64,000 bases of DNA from the NCBI RefSeq assembly GCF_000331285.1, contig NZ_ANFX01000013.1, positions 1 to 64,000 of the forward strand, written 5' to 3'. Below are positions 18,923 to 29,065 of the stretch, one piece after another; the stretch's first letter is position 1, and each line of letters opens with the position of its first letter. The notes under the pieces were generated by a model. That model was not told where the DNA came from, searched no databases, and was given only the letters and a program-made list of their open reading frames with translations. This DNA comes from Porphyrobacter sp. AAP82. Its GTDB lineage: Bacteria > Pseudomonadota > Alphaproteobacteria > Sphingomonadales > Sphingomonadaceae. Position numbers and translations under genes: made by a program.

Positions 18923-19720
18923 ATGGAAACCGCCCCGCCCCTGCTCCGCTTCGACGGGGTCACCTGCCGCTTCGGCGAGGTCACCGCCGTCGGGTCCGGG
19001 GCGGGGGGCGTCACCTGCGACATCGCCAGTGGCACCTTCGTGGCGATGGTCGGCGCCTCGGGCTCGGGCAAGTCGACGCTGCTGAAAACGGTCAACACGC
19101 TGGTCGTGCCGACCGGCGGCCGCGTGCTGTTCGGCGGCGAGGACGTGAGCGGATTGCCGCCTGCCAAGCTGCGCCGCCGGGTCGGCTATGTGTTCCAGGG
19201 GATCGGCCTGTTCCCGCATTTCTCGGTGGCCGAGAACATCGCCATCGGCCCGCGCCTTGCAGGCGAGAAGCTGGCACCGGCGCGCATCGCCGAACTGCTG
19301 GAGCTGGTCGAACTCGATCCCGTCTTCGGTGCGCGCATGCCCGACGAGCTTTCCGGCGGCCAGCGCCAGCGCGTGGGCGTGGCGCGCGCGCTGGCGGGGG
19401 AGCCCGAACTCCTCATCATGGACGAGCCCTTCGGCGCGCTCGATCCCGTCACCCGCGACGCGCTGGGCCGCAAGGTGCGCGAATTGCACGATACCCTCGG
19501 CCTCACCACGGTGATGGTGACGCATGACATGGCCGAAGCGCTGCTGCTGGCCGATCGGGTGGTGGTGATGGACAAGGGCGCGATGGTCGCCGACGCGACC
19601 CCGCGAGGCCTGCTCGCGGGCGAGGGCGGCACGGTCGCCCAGCGGCTGGTACGGGTGCCGCGCGAACAGGCGGAAAAGCTCGCCGCGATGGAAGGTCTCG
19701 GGGAGGTTCCGGGCGGCTGA
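18923..19720 (+). CDS. Osmoprotectant-type ABC transporter ATPase
   Basis: The 265-residue ATPase energises an importer of glycine betaine, choline or a similar compound. It shows Walker [10 protein letters not shown] (44-52), the Q-loop [10 protein letters not shown], the signature [15 protein letters not shown] (143-157), Walker [13 protein letters not shown] and the His-switch [10 protein letters not shown]. Sequence is of the OpuCA/OsmV type, but it lacks the C-terminal CBS domains that sense ionic strength in OpuCA. Its stop overlaps the next start (TGATG at 19718-19722), coupling it to the fused permease/binding protein. It is divergent from ivd across 115 bp. Confidence 0.9.
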   Translation: METAPPLLRFDGVTCRFGEVTAVGSGAGGVTCDIASGTFVAMVGASGSGKSTLLKTVNTLVVPTGGRVLFGGEDVSGLPPAKLRRRVGYVFQGIGLFPHFSVAENIAIGPRLAGEKLAPARIAELLELVELDPVFGARMPDELSGGQRQRVGVARALAGEPELLIMDEPFGALDPVTRDALGRKVRELHDTLGLTTVMVTHDMAEALLLADRVVVMDKGAMVADATPRGLLAGEGGTVAQRLVRVPREQAEKLAAMEGLGEVPGG

Positions 19721-21258
19721 TGCAGGAAATCTGGGACATCCTCCCCGGGCTCGGCGACAAGCTCGCCGCCCACGTGGTGCTGGCGGCGAGCGCGATCGCG
19801 CTTGCCATGCTGATCGCGCTGCCGCTGGCGGTGTGGGCGGGGCGCTCGCGCGCGGTCTCGCGGATCGCGCTGAGCCTGGCGAGCCTCGTCCAGACCATCC
19901 CCGCGCTGGCCCTGCTGGCGCTGTTCTTCCCGCTGCTGCTGAGCTTGCGCAGCGTGTTCGGCGAGGGGCTGCCCACGCTCGGCTTCCTGCCGGCGCTGAT
20001 GGCGCTGACGCTCTATGCGCTGCTGCCGATCTTGCGCAATGCCGTGACCGCGCAGGCGAACCTCGATGAAGGCGTGCTGGAAGCCGCCGATGGCGTCGGC
20101 ATGACCAAGTGGCAGAAGCTGGTGCTGGTCGAAGCGCCCTTGTCGGCGCCCTTCATCATGGCCGGCATCCGCACCGCGAGCGTGTGGACCATCGGCGCGG
20201 CGACGCTGGCCACCACCATCGGCCAGCCGAGCCTCGGCGATCCGATCTTTGCCGGCTTGCAAACGCAGAACTGGGCGCTGGTGCTTGCCGGGTGCCTTGC
20301 CAGCGCGGGGCTGGCGCTGGCGGCGGACAACCTCTTGTGGGTGATCGAGGTCGGCCTTGCCCGGCGCAAGCGCTGGATGACCTATGGCGGGATGGGACTT
20401 GTCATCCTCGGCATCCTTGCCGCCCTGTCGGGCCAGCGCACCGAGGAGACCGGGCGGCCGGTCGTGATCGCCTCCAAGCAGTTCTCCGAGCAATACATCC
20501 TTGCCCAGCTGATCGGATCGCGGCTGGAGGCGGCGGGTTACAAGGTCGAATATCGCGACGGGCTGGGGAGCGCGGTGGTGCATTCGGCGCTCGCCTCCTC
20601 GAGCATCGACATCTCGGTCGATTACACGGGCACGATCTGGGCCAACTACCTGAAGCGCGCCGACAACCCGGGCCGCGAGGCGATGGTCGAGACGATCCGC
20701 AGCTGGGAGGCCGAGACCAACGGGGTCAAGGTGCTCGGGCGGCTGGGCTTCGAGAACGCCTATGCCTTCGCGATGCGCGCGGACCGGGCGAAGGCGCTGG
20801 GGGTCACCAGCCTTGCGGACCTTGTCGGCAAGGGCGGCGCGCTGACGGTGGGGGGCGATCCCGAATTCTTCGAGCGCCCCGAATGGCTGGCGGTGCGCGA
20901 TGCCTATGGCCTGAGGTTCGGCAAGACCCGCAACTTCGCGCCGACCTTCATGTATGACGCGCTGCGTTCGGGCGAGGCGGACGTGATCAGCGCCTATACC
21001 TCGGACGGGCGGATCGCCGCTGACCGCCTGGTGGTGCTCGCCGACCCCAAGGGCGCGCTGCCGGGCTATGATGCGCTGCTGATGCTCTCCCCCCGCATCG
21101 CGGACGATCCGGGCATCGCCGCCGCGCTGCAACCGCTGCTGGGCGCGATCAGCGTCGAGGCGATGCGCGAGGCGAATTTCGCCGTCGACCGCGAGGATGC
21201 GGGCAAGCTGACGCCGAAGCAGGCGGCAGACGCGCTGGCGAAGCAGGCGGGGTTGTGA
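19720..21258 (+). CDS. Fused permease and binding protein of an osmoprotectant transporter
   Basis: The 512-residue protein joins two transporter parts in one chain. The first 220 residues are a BPD-type permease with about five or six helices and an EAA-loop-like segment, EAADGVGMTKWQKLVLVEAP, near residue 117. After the last helix (WMTYGGMGLVILGILAALSG) the rest is an OpuAC/QAT-type substrate-binding domain (VVIASKQFSEQYILAQLIGS; SSSIDISVDYTGTIWANYLK). Such fusions occur in the OpuC/EgtU class, where the ligand can be a quaternary amine or ergothioneine. Ligand choice is not readable. The gene overlaps its ATPase partner by TGATG and ends at a hairpin terminator. Confidence 0.9.
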   Translation: MQEIWDILPGLGDKLAAHVVLAASAIALAMLIALPLAVWAGRSRAVSRIALSLASLVQTIPALALLALFFPLLLSLRSVFGEGLPTLGFLPALMALTLYALLPILRNAVTAQANLDEGVLEAADGVGMTKWQKLVLVEAPLSAPFIMAGIRTASVWTIGAATLATTIGQPSLGDPIFAGLQTQNWALVLAGCLASAGLALAADNLLWVIEVGLARRKRWMTYGGMGLVILGILAALSGQRTEETGRPVVIASKQFSEQYILAQLIGSRLEAAGYKVEYRDGLGSAVVHSALASSSIDISVDYTGTIWANYLKRADNPGREAMVETIRSWEAETNGVKVLGRLGFENAYAFAMRADRAKALGVTSLADLVGKGGALTVGGDPEFFERPEWLAVRDAYGLRFGKTRNFAPTFMYDALRSGEADVISAYTSDGRIAADRLVVLADPKGALPGYDALLMLSPRIADDPGIAAALQPLLGAISVEAMREANFAVDREDAGKLTPKQAADALAKQAGL

Positions 21259-21276
21259 TTCGCGCCCACCCCTGAA

Positions 21277-21300
21277 CCCTCCCGCAAGCGGGAGGGGGAT
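21277..21300 (+). terminator. Hairpin terminator of the ABC transporter operon
   Basis: CCCTCCCGC (21277-21285) pairs with GCGGGAGGG (21288-21296); the top pair opens into a CAAG tetraloop. GGATTAAT follows, so the T-tract is poor. Confidence 0.5.
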
Positions 21301-21325
21301 TAATCCGCGATCTCGGGCCATAGGC

Positions 21326-21357
21326 CCGCAAGGCCGAACGGCCGCCCGCAGCGACGC
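21326..21357 (-). repeat. REP-like element, copy 1
   Basis: On the minus strand this is a 32-bp sequence identical to 59286-59317, with a shorter near-identical copy at 52174-52199. The core GCGGCCGTTCGGCC is palindromic. All copies lie between genes. Confidence 0.7.
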
Positions 21358-21408
21358 GCCCGCAGGACGCGTGAGCGAGGATATCGCGGGCCGGAGGGCC
21401 CGCGCAAA

Positions 21409-21831
21409 TCAAGACGCTCTGTTCCACACCTGCGCCTGGCAGAAAGGCCCCACGCAGCCCTTCATTTCCAGCGTTCCGTCGGGCTTGCGGCGCACATAGG
21501 CGGTGTAGGTCTTGCCCTTCTTCGGGTCGTAGACCTGCCCCTTCCACACGTCCCCATCGGCGGTGAGGCCGAACAGGATCGCGGTGCCGATCAACCTGCG
21601 GCTGCGCTTGGCGGCATCGGGGTTGTTGACATCGCGCTGGTCGTTGCCCTGCGGCGGGGGGACGAGGAACTTCTCGATCCGCCCGCACAGCGCCGCGCCG
21701 CACTTCGCGATCGCGACGACCGCGTCCTTCCCGCCCGTCACCCAGCGCCCGGTGATCGGCTCCGCCGCGAAAGCCGCGGGCACCATCGCCGCCGCTGCGA
21801 GACACGCCGCGAGTACGCCTGCCTGCTTCAT
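21409..21831 (-). CDS. DUF2147 secreted protein
   Basis: The 140-residue protein has a signal peptide (MKQAGVLAACLAAAAMVPAA, cleaved near FAAEP) and a DUF2147 domain. Domain features are the early ITGRWVTGGKDAVVAIAKC, two Cys residues that flank CGAALCG, and the late GTLEMKGCVGPFCQAQVW. DUF2147 proteins are small periplasmic beta proteins of unknown function, sometimes near membrane or phospholipid genes. The open frame extends to 22026, into the midA gene, but the ATG at 21831 starts the signal peptide. It ends the lgt-midA-DUF2147 minus-strand run, 14 bp after midA. Confidence 0.82.
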   Translation of the reverse strand: MKQAGVLAACLAAAAMVPAAFAAEPITGRWVTGGKDAVVAIAKCGAALCGRIEKFLVPPPQGNDQRDVNNPDAAKRSRRLIGTAILFGLTADGDVWKGQVYDPKKGKTYTAYVRRKPDGTLEMKGCVGPFCQAQVWNRAS

Positions 21832-21845
21832 CACCTTACCCCTTC

Positions 21846-23459
21846 TCACTGAAACCCCACTCCGAACGGCCAGCGCCGCCCGCAGATCCCGAGCACCTTG
21901 AACAGCGTGCCCATCTGGCTGTCCTCGACCAGCCGGTCGCGCTGGCGCTTGATGACCTGGCCTTCCTTGGGGTTGCGCCGCTGGAGCGCCTCCATGCGGG
22001 TGTCGATCCCCATCTGGCGCAGCCATTCGCCCTGATAGGTGAGGCCCATCACGTCCGCGCCGTGATCCTCGGCGACCTGTTTCAACAGCTCGAAATCGAC
22101 ATGGGCGGTGATGTCGGCCTCGCCCGGATGCGCGAAAACATCGACCTTCCTGTGGCTCTTCAAGGCCTGCAAGGTCGATCCCGAGCGCAGTTCCATGTGA
22201 CCGTAATCGATGACCAGCGCCGCGCCGCCCTGTTCGCGCAGGCGCCGCGCGATCTCGGCCATCAGCGCGGCCGCCGCGGGGCTGGTCTCGATCATCGCGC
22301 CCTGCGCCGCGCTCACCCAGCTGGGGGGGACGATGTGGTCCATCCGCTCCTTGCCGGCCATGAAGGTGAAGGCCTCGCCATCAAGCCCGACCAGCCGGTC
22401 GAACCAGCCGTCGGCGCTGCGCAGCAGCTGGTGGATCGGCAGGGCATCGAAGAATTCGTTGGCGACGATCAGCAGCGGCGCATCATCGGGCAGGGTCGAA
22501 AGATCGTGGTGGTGGTGGCAATCGGGGAAGGCCTCGCGCTGGAGCTTCCTCAGCGACGCCGAGGTCTCGACGAAGTGCACCTCGGGCGCGAAGTCATAGC
22601 GCGCGGCCGCACCCAGCGCGTCTTTCGCCAGCGTCCCGCGCCCGGGGCCAAGCTCGACATAATGGATGCGCTTGCGGCTGCCCATGCGCACCCACAGGTC
22701 GGCGAGCCACAGGCCGATCAGTTCCCCGAACATCTGGCTGATTTCGGGCGCGGTGATGAAGTCGCCCTGCTCGCCCAGCGGATCGCGGCTGGCATAGTAG
22801 CGCGCGTTGCTCTCGCCCATGTATTGCGCCAGCGTGATCGGGCCGGTCTCGCGGATCAGGCGCTTGAGGACGGCGGGCACATCGACAGCCGCGCGGGCGA
22901 GCACCTCGGCCTCGAGCCGGGCCTGCTGGGCAGCGGCGGCTTCCTCGGCCGCGCGGCGGGCGGCGTCCTCGGCAGCGATCCGCGCGGCTTCCTCCTCGGC
23001 AGCCTTGCGCGCTGCTTGTTCGGCTTCGCGGCGCGCGGCGTCCTCGGCGGCGATCCTTGCGGCTTCCTCGGCCGCGCGGCGGGCCTTGGCCTCGGCGTCC
23101 TTCCTCGCCTTGGCCTCGGCCTCGCGGCGGGCTTTCTCCTCGGCGGCGGCCCTGGCGCGCGCTTCGGCATCGGCGAGCTTTCTGGCGCGGGCCTCGCGTT
23201 CGGCGCGGGCGCGGGCTTCGGCATCGGCCTTGGCGAGCGCGGCCGCCTCCTCACGCGCCTTGGCCGCGGCGCGCGCGGCAGCGCGGCCGTCAGCGGCAAG
23301 GCCGGGTTCGGGATCGATCAGCCGGAGCGCGCTGGTCCAGACCCGCGCGCCCCCGGCACCGTTCAGGCCGGCGCTGCCGTCCCCGCTGCCAGCGGCTTCC
23401 GGCGCAGCGCGAAGACGACGACAATCAACCCAGTCAGGATAAGCGGTATGGTCAGCCAT
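21846..23459 (-). CDS. MidA/NDUFAF7-type methyltransferase with TolA-like N-terminus
   Basis: The C-terminal 350 residues form a MidA-family SAM-dependent methyltransferase, relatives of which methylate arginine in complex I assembly. Motifs are GPITLAQYMGESNARYYASR, the SAM loop YVELGPGRGTLAKDAL near residue 265, and LLIVANEFFDALPIHQL. Ahead lie about 125 residues of Ala/Glu/Arg/Lys heptads (about 60-185), a TolA-like coiled coil that MidA proteins normally lack. No ATG, GTG or TTG occurs in frame from the lgt stop down to two GTG codons just before the catalytic domain. So either translation starts at 23459, 97 bp inside lgt, or at those GTG codons with the repeat untranslated. The open repeat favours the first. 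Confidence 0.68.
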   Translation of the reverse strand: MADHTAYPDWVDCRRLRAAPEAAGSGDGSAGLNGAGGARVWTSALRLIDPEPGLAADGRAAARAAAKAREEAAALAKADAEARARAEREARARKLADAEARARAAAEEKARREAEAKARKDAEAKARRAAEEAARIAAEDAARREAEQAARKAAEEEAARIAAEDAARRAAEEAAAAQQARLEAEVLARAAVDVPAVLKRLIRETGPITLAQYMGESNARYYASRDPLGEQGDFITAPEISQMFGELIGLWLADLWVRMGSRKRIHYVELGPGRGTLAKDALGAAARYDFAPEVHFVETSASLRKLQREAFPDCHHHHDLSTLPDDAPLLIVANEFFDALPIHQLLRSADGWFDRLVGLDGEAFTFMAGKERMDHIVPPSWVSAAQGAMIETSPAAAALMAEIARRLREQGGAALVIDYGHMELRSGSTLQALKSHRKVDVFAHPGEADITAHVDFELLKQVAEDHGADVMGLTYQGEWLRQMGIDTRMEALQRRNPKEGQVIKRQRDRLVEDSQMGTLFKVLGICGRRWPFGVGFQ

Positions 23460-24274
23460 TGCCCCATCGATAGCCCCGTACGGGCTGCAAAGTCAGCCAG
23501 TTGTTGATCCGGCTCTCTGAAAAATTCATTGATGAAGCGCGCCGCCCCCATGCCGGTGGTGAACACGCCGGCGAGCAGTCCGGGGCGGTAGCGCGCGCGG
23601 GTCAGCCAGAACAGCGCGAGCATGATGACCAGCATCGCCAGCCCTTCGAGCCCGGCCTGATAGAGCTGGCTGGGGTGGCGCACGATGCCGGTGGTGGCGC
23701 ACTTCACACCCTCGCGCGCGATCCCGTCGCAGAACACCATGCCCCACGGCACGTCGGTCGCCCGGCCCCACAGTTCGCCGTTGACGAAGTTGGCGAGCCG
23801 GCCGAGCAGCATCCCCATCGGCACGCCGACGCTCACGTAATCGACGACGCGGATGAAGTTCAGCTTGTCGCGCCACGCAATCCACAGCATCGCCGCCGTC
23901 ACGCCGATCAGCCCGCCGTGGAAACTCATACCCCCCTCCCACAGGCGCACCAGCCGCCAGCTCAGCCAGCTGTCATTGGCGAAGGTGGTCCACAAGGCGG
24001 GCTCGTAGAAGGTCGCATAGCCCAGCCGTCCGCCGAAGATGACGCCCAGCGTGCAGTAGAAGAACAGATCGTCCGCATGGCGCTGCGCCATCGGCGCGCC
24101 GGGCTCGTTCAGCGCGCGCGAGGTGTGCCAGTAGGCGAAGATCACCCCCAGCAGATAGGCCAGCGAATAGAACCGCAGCTCGAAGACGCCGAGGTCGATG
24201 GCTCTGGCAAGGTGCAGATCGGCGAACTTGATCGGTTGGGCGGCGGCGGCGCTTGCGGCAAGTAGTGACAGCAC
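23363..24274 (-). CDS. lgt: Prolipoprotein diacylglyceryl transferase
   Basis: Lgt attaches diacylglycerol to the lipobox cysteine of prolipoproteins in the inner membrane, the first step of lipoprotein maturation. The 303-residue protein has about seven membrane segments. It carries the family's EGGMSFHGGLIGV near residue 111, and the signature GRLANFVNGELWGRATDVPW near 158, which holds the essential Arg and Asn. HPSQLYQ, also conserved, follows. The ATG at 24274 begins a short N-terminal leader before the first helix. It heads the lgt-midA-DUF2147 run. Several lipoproteins of this window (YceI-like, two PstS) would be its substrates. Confidence 0.95.
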   Translation of the reverse strand: MLSLLAASAAAAQPIKFADLHLARAIDLGVFELRFYSLAYLLGVIFAYWHTSRALNEPGAPMAQRHADDLFFYCTLGVIFGGRLGYATFYEPALWTTFANDSWLSWRLVRLWEGGMSFHGGLIGVTAAMLWIAWRDKLNFIRVVDYVSVGVPMGMLLGRLANFVNGELWGRATDVPWGMVFCDGIAREGVKCATTGIVRHPSQLYQAGLEGLAMLVIMLALFWLTRARYRPGLLAGVFTTGMGAARFINEFFREPDQQLADFAARTGLSMGQWLTIPLILTGLIVVVFALRRKPLAAGTAAPA

Positions 24275-24467
24275 GGAGCGAACCTCTTATTGCAATGATA
24301 TGCCGTAACGGCGGGCCCGAACCGGCCTCGTTCCCGGCCCCCGGTCGCGCTGGCGCTTCTGGCACAGCCGAGGGGTCAGGGGAAGGGGCGAGGGGCCGCC
24401 ATCTGACGGAATGGGACAGGCGATCCGGACACCGGATGCCGCACACGAGAGAGAGGAACACATCCGC

Positions 24468-26183
<1,716 letters not shown>

Positions 26184-26190
26184 CCGGGAC

Positions 26191-28950
26191 ATGAGCCCCG
26201 GCCGCGTCCCCGGACAGCGCGCGATCATCGACCGGCGCGCGCTGGCCGAGGAGATCGAGGCGCTGTTCGCGCGCGGCGGCTCGGGCGCGCGCCCCGCGAT
26301 CGTCGCCGCGCTGCGCAGCGCGCTTGACGAGGGCCGCGCCGAGCTCGCGCGGCGGCTGCTCGAAACCCCCTCGGCCGGCCACGAGGTCACCGCCGGTTTC
26401 AGCTTCCTGATGGACCAGCTGCTGCGGGTGATCCACGATCACGTCACCACGCATCTCTACCCCGTCCCCAACGCCACCCAGGCCGAACGCCTCGCGATCC
26501 TCGCCGTCGGGGGCTATGGCCGCGCCGAGATGGCGCCGCATTCGGATGTCGACGTTGCCTTCATCACCCCCGGCAAGCGCGCGCCGTGGTGCGAGCAGGT
26601 GATCGAGACGATGCTCTACATCCTGTGGGATCTCGGCCTCAAGGTCGGCCATTCGAGCCGCACGGTCTCCGACACGATCCGCATGGCCAAGGAGGATCTG
26701 ACGATCCGCACCGCGCTGCTCGAAAGCCGGCTGGTGTGGGGCGAACAGGCCCTCTACGAGGAGCTGCGCACGCGGTTCTGGAACGAGGTGGCTAGGGGCG
26801 GCGAACGGCAGTTCCTCACCCAGAAACTCGCCGAGCGCGATGCCCGCCACAAGCGGATGGGCGACAGCCGCTATGTCGTCGAGCCCAACATCAAGGAGGG
26901 CAAGGGGGGCCTGCGCGATCTCCAGACGCTCTACTGGATCGGCAAGTATGTCCACCGCGTCGACAATGCCGCGCAGCTGGTCGATGTGGGCCTCTTGACC
27001 ACCAGCGAATACCGCAATTTCCGCCGCGCCGAGGGCTTCCTGCTCGCGGCGCGCTGCCACATGCACATCATCACCGACCGTGCCGAGGACCGGCTGACCT
27101 TCGACCTCCAGCGCCAGGTGGCCGAGCGGATGCTGTTCGCCGACCGCCCGGGCAAGAGCGCGGTCGAGCGGTTCATGCAATACTACTTCCTCCAGGTGAA
27201 ACGCGTCGGCAGCCTGACCGGCGTGTTTCTCGCCCACCTCGACGAGGAGATGGCGAAAAAGCGCCCGCGCACCGGGTTCTTCGCCGGCTGGACCCAGCGC
27301 CCCCGCCAGTTCAAGGGCTACACCGTCGAAGGCGGGCGGCTGCGCGCGCCGGGCGATGACTGGTTCCGGGCCGATCCGGTGCGGCTGATCGAGGTGTTCC
27401 AGCTCGCCGAGGCCGAGGGGCTCGAAGTCCACCCCGAAACCATGCGCCAGGCCGGGCGCGATGCGAAGCTGATCGACGGCAAGCTGCGCCGCGACAAGCG
27501 CGCCAATGCGCTGTTCCTCGATCTGCTGGCGGGCCGCAAGGACCCCGAGACCGCGCTGCGCTGGATGAACGAGGCGGGGGTGTTCGGCCGCTTCGTGCCC
27601 GATTTCGGCCGGGTCAACGCGCAGATGCAGTTCGACATGTATCACCACTACACGGTCGACGAGCACACCATCCGCGCGATCGGGTTGCTCAGCCAGATCG
27701 AGCGCGGGCTGCTTGGCCACGATCACCCGCGCGCGACCGCCGAGTTCCCGAGGCTCGCCTCGCGCCGCGCGCTTTATGTCGCGGTGCTGCTCCACGATAT
27801 CGCCAAGGGGCGCGGGGGCGACCACTCGGTGCTCGGCGCGGATGTCGCCTACCGCCTGTGTCCGCGCTTCGGCCTCGACGCGCGCGAGACCGATCTTGTC
27901 GCCTGGCTGGTGCTCCATCACCTGCTGATGAGCCGCACCGCGCAAAAGCGCGACCTCACCGATCCCAAGACCATCGAGGATTTCGTCGGCGAAGTGCAGA
28001 GCCTTGAACGCCTGCGCAACCTCGCGATCCTCACCGCGGTCGATATCCGCGCGGTCGGGCCGGGGACGTGGAATTCGTGGAAGGGCCAGCTTCTGGGCGA
28101 GCTTTACGACGCCGCGCAGGAACGCCTCCGGCTCGGCCACAAGGGCACGGGGCGCAAGGCGCGGGTCACCGCCAAGAAGGACGCGGTCGCCCGGCTGCTG
28201 GGGGATCAGGACCACCTCGTCGATACGGTCGGCGCGCTGCTCGGCGATGCCTACTGGATCGCCGAGCCCGAGGAGATCATCGCCCGCAACCTTGCCCAGT
28301 ACGACGCCGCCGAAGCCGCAGGCGAGGCGCTCTCGATCGCCTGCGAGGTCGACGAGACCCGCGGCGCGACCCGCGTCAGCGTCATCGCATTGGACCACCC
28401 GGGGCTGTTCTACCGCATGGCGGGCGGCATCCACCTGGCCGGCGCGAACATCATCGACGCGCGCATCCACACCGCACGCTCGGGCTATGCGGTCGACAAT
28501 TTCCTGGTGCAGGATCAGGGCGGCCAGCCCTTCCGCGAGGCCGCGCAGATGGCGCGCATCGAGAAGGGCATCCGCGACGCGCTGCTCGCGCAGGTCGAAC
28601 TCGTGCCGAAACTGGCGGCACGACCGCTGGCGCACTCGCGCGCGAAAGCCTTCGATGTCGCGCCGCTGGTCGGCTTCGACAATGACGCCTCGAACCACTT
28701 CACCGTGATCGAGGTGACCGCGCGCGACCGGCCCGCGCTGCTGAACCGCCTCGCCCACGCGCTCTACAAGGCCAATCTCATCGTCCATTCGGCGCATATC
28801 ACCGCTTACGGCGAGGCGGCGGCGGACACCTTCTATGTGACCGACCTCACCGCCGCGAAGATCAAGGCCCCCGAACGCCTCGCCGAGATCGAGGCCGCGC
28901 TGCTCGCCGCTGCCAGCGACCAGCGCCAGGAGCAGCTCGAAAAGGCGTAA
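26191..28950 (+). CDS. glnD: PII uridylyltransferase / uridylyl-removing enzyme
   Basis: GlnD adds UMP to PII signal proteins when glutamine is low and removes it when glutamine is high, setting nitrogen control. The 919 residues show the nucleotidyltransferase motif GGYGRAEMAPHSDVDVAFI near 107, the HD hydrolase domain (HHYTVDEHTIRA near 484, LHDIAKGRGGDHSV near 533) and two C-terminal ACT domains (VSVIALDHPGLFYRMAGGIH near 729; IEVTARDRPALLNRLAHALY near 840). The ATG is 7 bp after the acyl-CoA synthetase stop, so it may be partly co-transcribed, an unusual pairing. The protein is complete, with no missing catalytic motif. Confidence 0.96.
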   Translation: MSPGRVPGQRAIIDRRALAEEIEALFARGGSGARPAIVAALRSALDEGRAELARRLLETPSAGHEVTAGFSFLMDQLLRVIHDHVTTHLYPVPNATQAERLAILAVGGYGRAEMAPHSDVDVAFITPGKRAPWCEQVIETMLYILWDLGLKVGHSSRTVSDTIRMAKEDLTIRTALLESRLVWGEQALYEELRTRFWNEVARGGERQFLTQKLAERDARHKRMGDSRYVVEPNIKEGKGGLRDLQTLYWIGKYVHRVDNAAQLVDVGLLTTSEYRNFRRAEGFLLAARCHMHIITDRAEDRLTFDLQRQVAERMLFADRPGKSAVERFMQYYFLQVKRVGSLTGVFLAHLDEEMAKKRPRTGFFAGWTQRPRQFKGYTVEGGRLRAPGDDWFRADPVRLIEVFQLAEAEGLEVHPETMRQAGRDAKLIDGKLRRDKRANALFLDLLAGRKDPETALRWMNEAGVFGRFVPDFGRVNAQMQFDMYHHYTVDEHTIRAIGLLSQIERGLLGHDHPRATAEFPRLASRRALYVAVLLHDIAKGRGGDHSVLGADVAYRLCPRFGLDARETDLVAWLVLHHLLMSRTAQKRDLTDPKTIEDFVGEVQSLERLRNLAILTAVDIRAVGPGTWNSWKGQLLGELYDAAQERLRLGHKGTGRKARVTAKKDAVARLLGDQDHLVDTVGALLGDAYWIAEPEEIIARNLAQYDAAEAAGEALSIACEVDETRGATRVSVIALDHPGLFYRMAGGIHLAGANIIDARIHTARSGYAVDNFLVQDQGGQPFREAAQMARIEKGIRDALLAQVELVPKLAARPLAHSRAKAFDVAPLVGFDNDASNHFTVIEVTARDRPALLNRLAHALYKANLIVHSAHITAYGEAAADTFYVTDLTAAKIKAPERLAEIEAALLAAASDQRQEQLEKA

Positions 28951-29065
28951 ATGCCACACCTGCGGGGAAATTTGACATTTGCGTGAATGCCCCGTTTGCA
29001 GGCGCGCGCGATCGGGTTAGTCCACTGGCAAAACAAGCCAGTTCACACTCTGGGAGAGAAACCTG

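Noticed and set aside
22062-23507. Plus-strand open frame opposite the TolA-like arm and MidA
   Set aside because: Its Gly/Leu-rich product is the reverse reading of an Ala/Glu/Arg repeat. The minus-strand protein has catalytic motifs.
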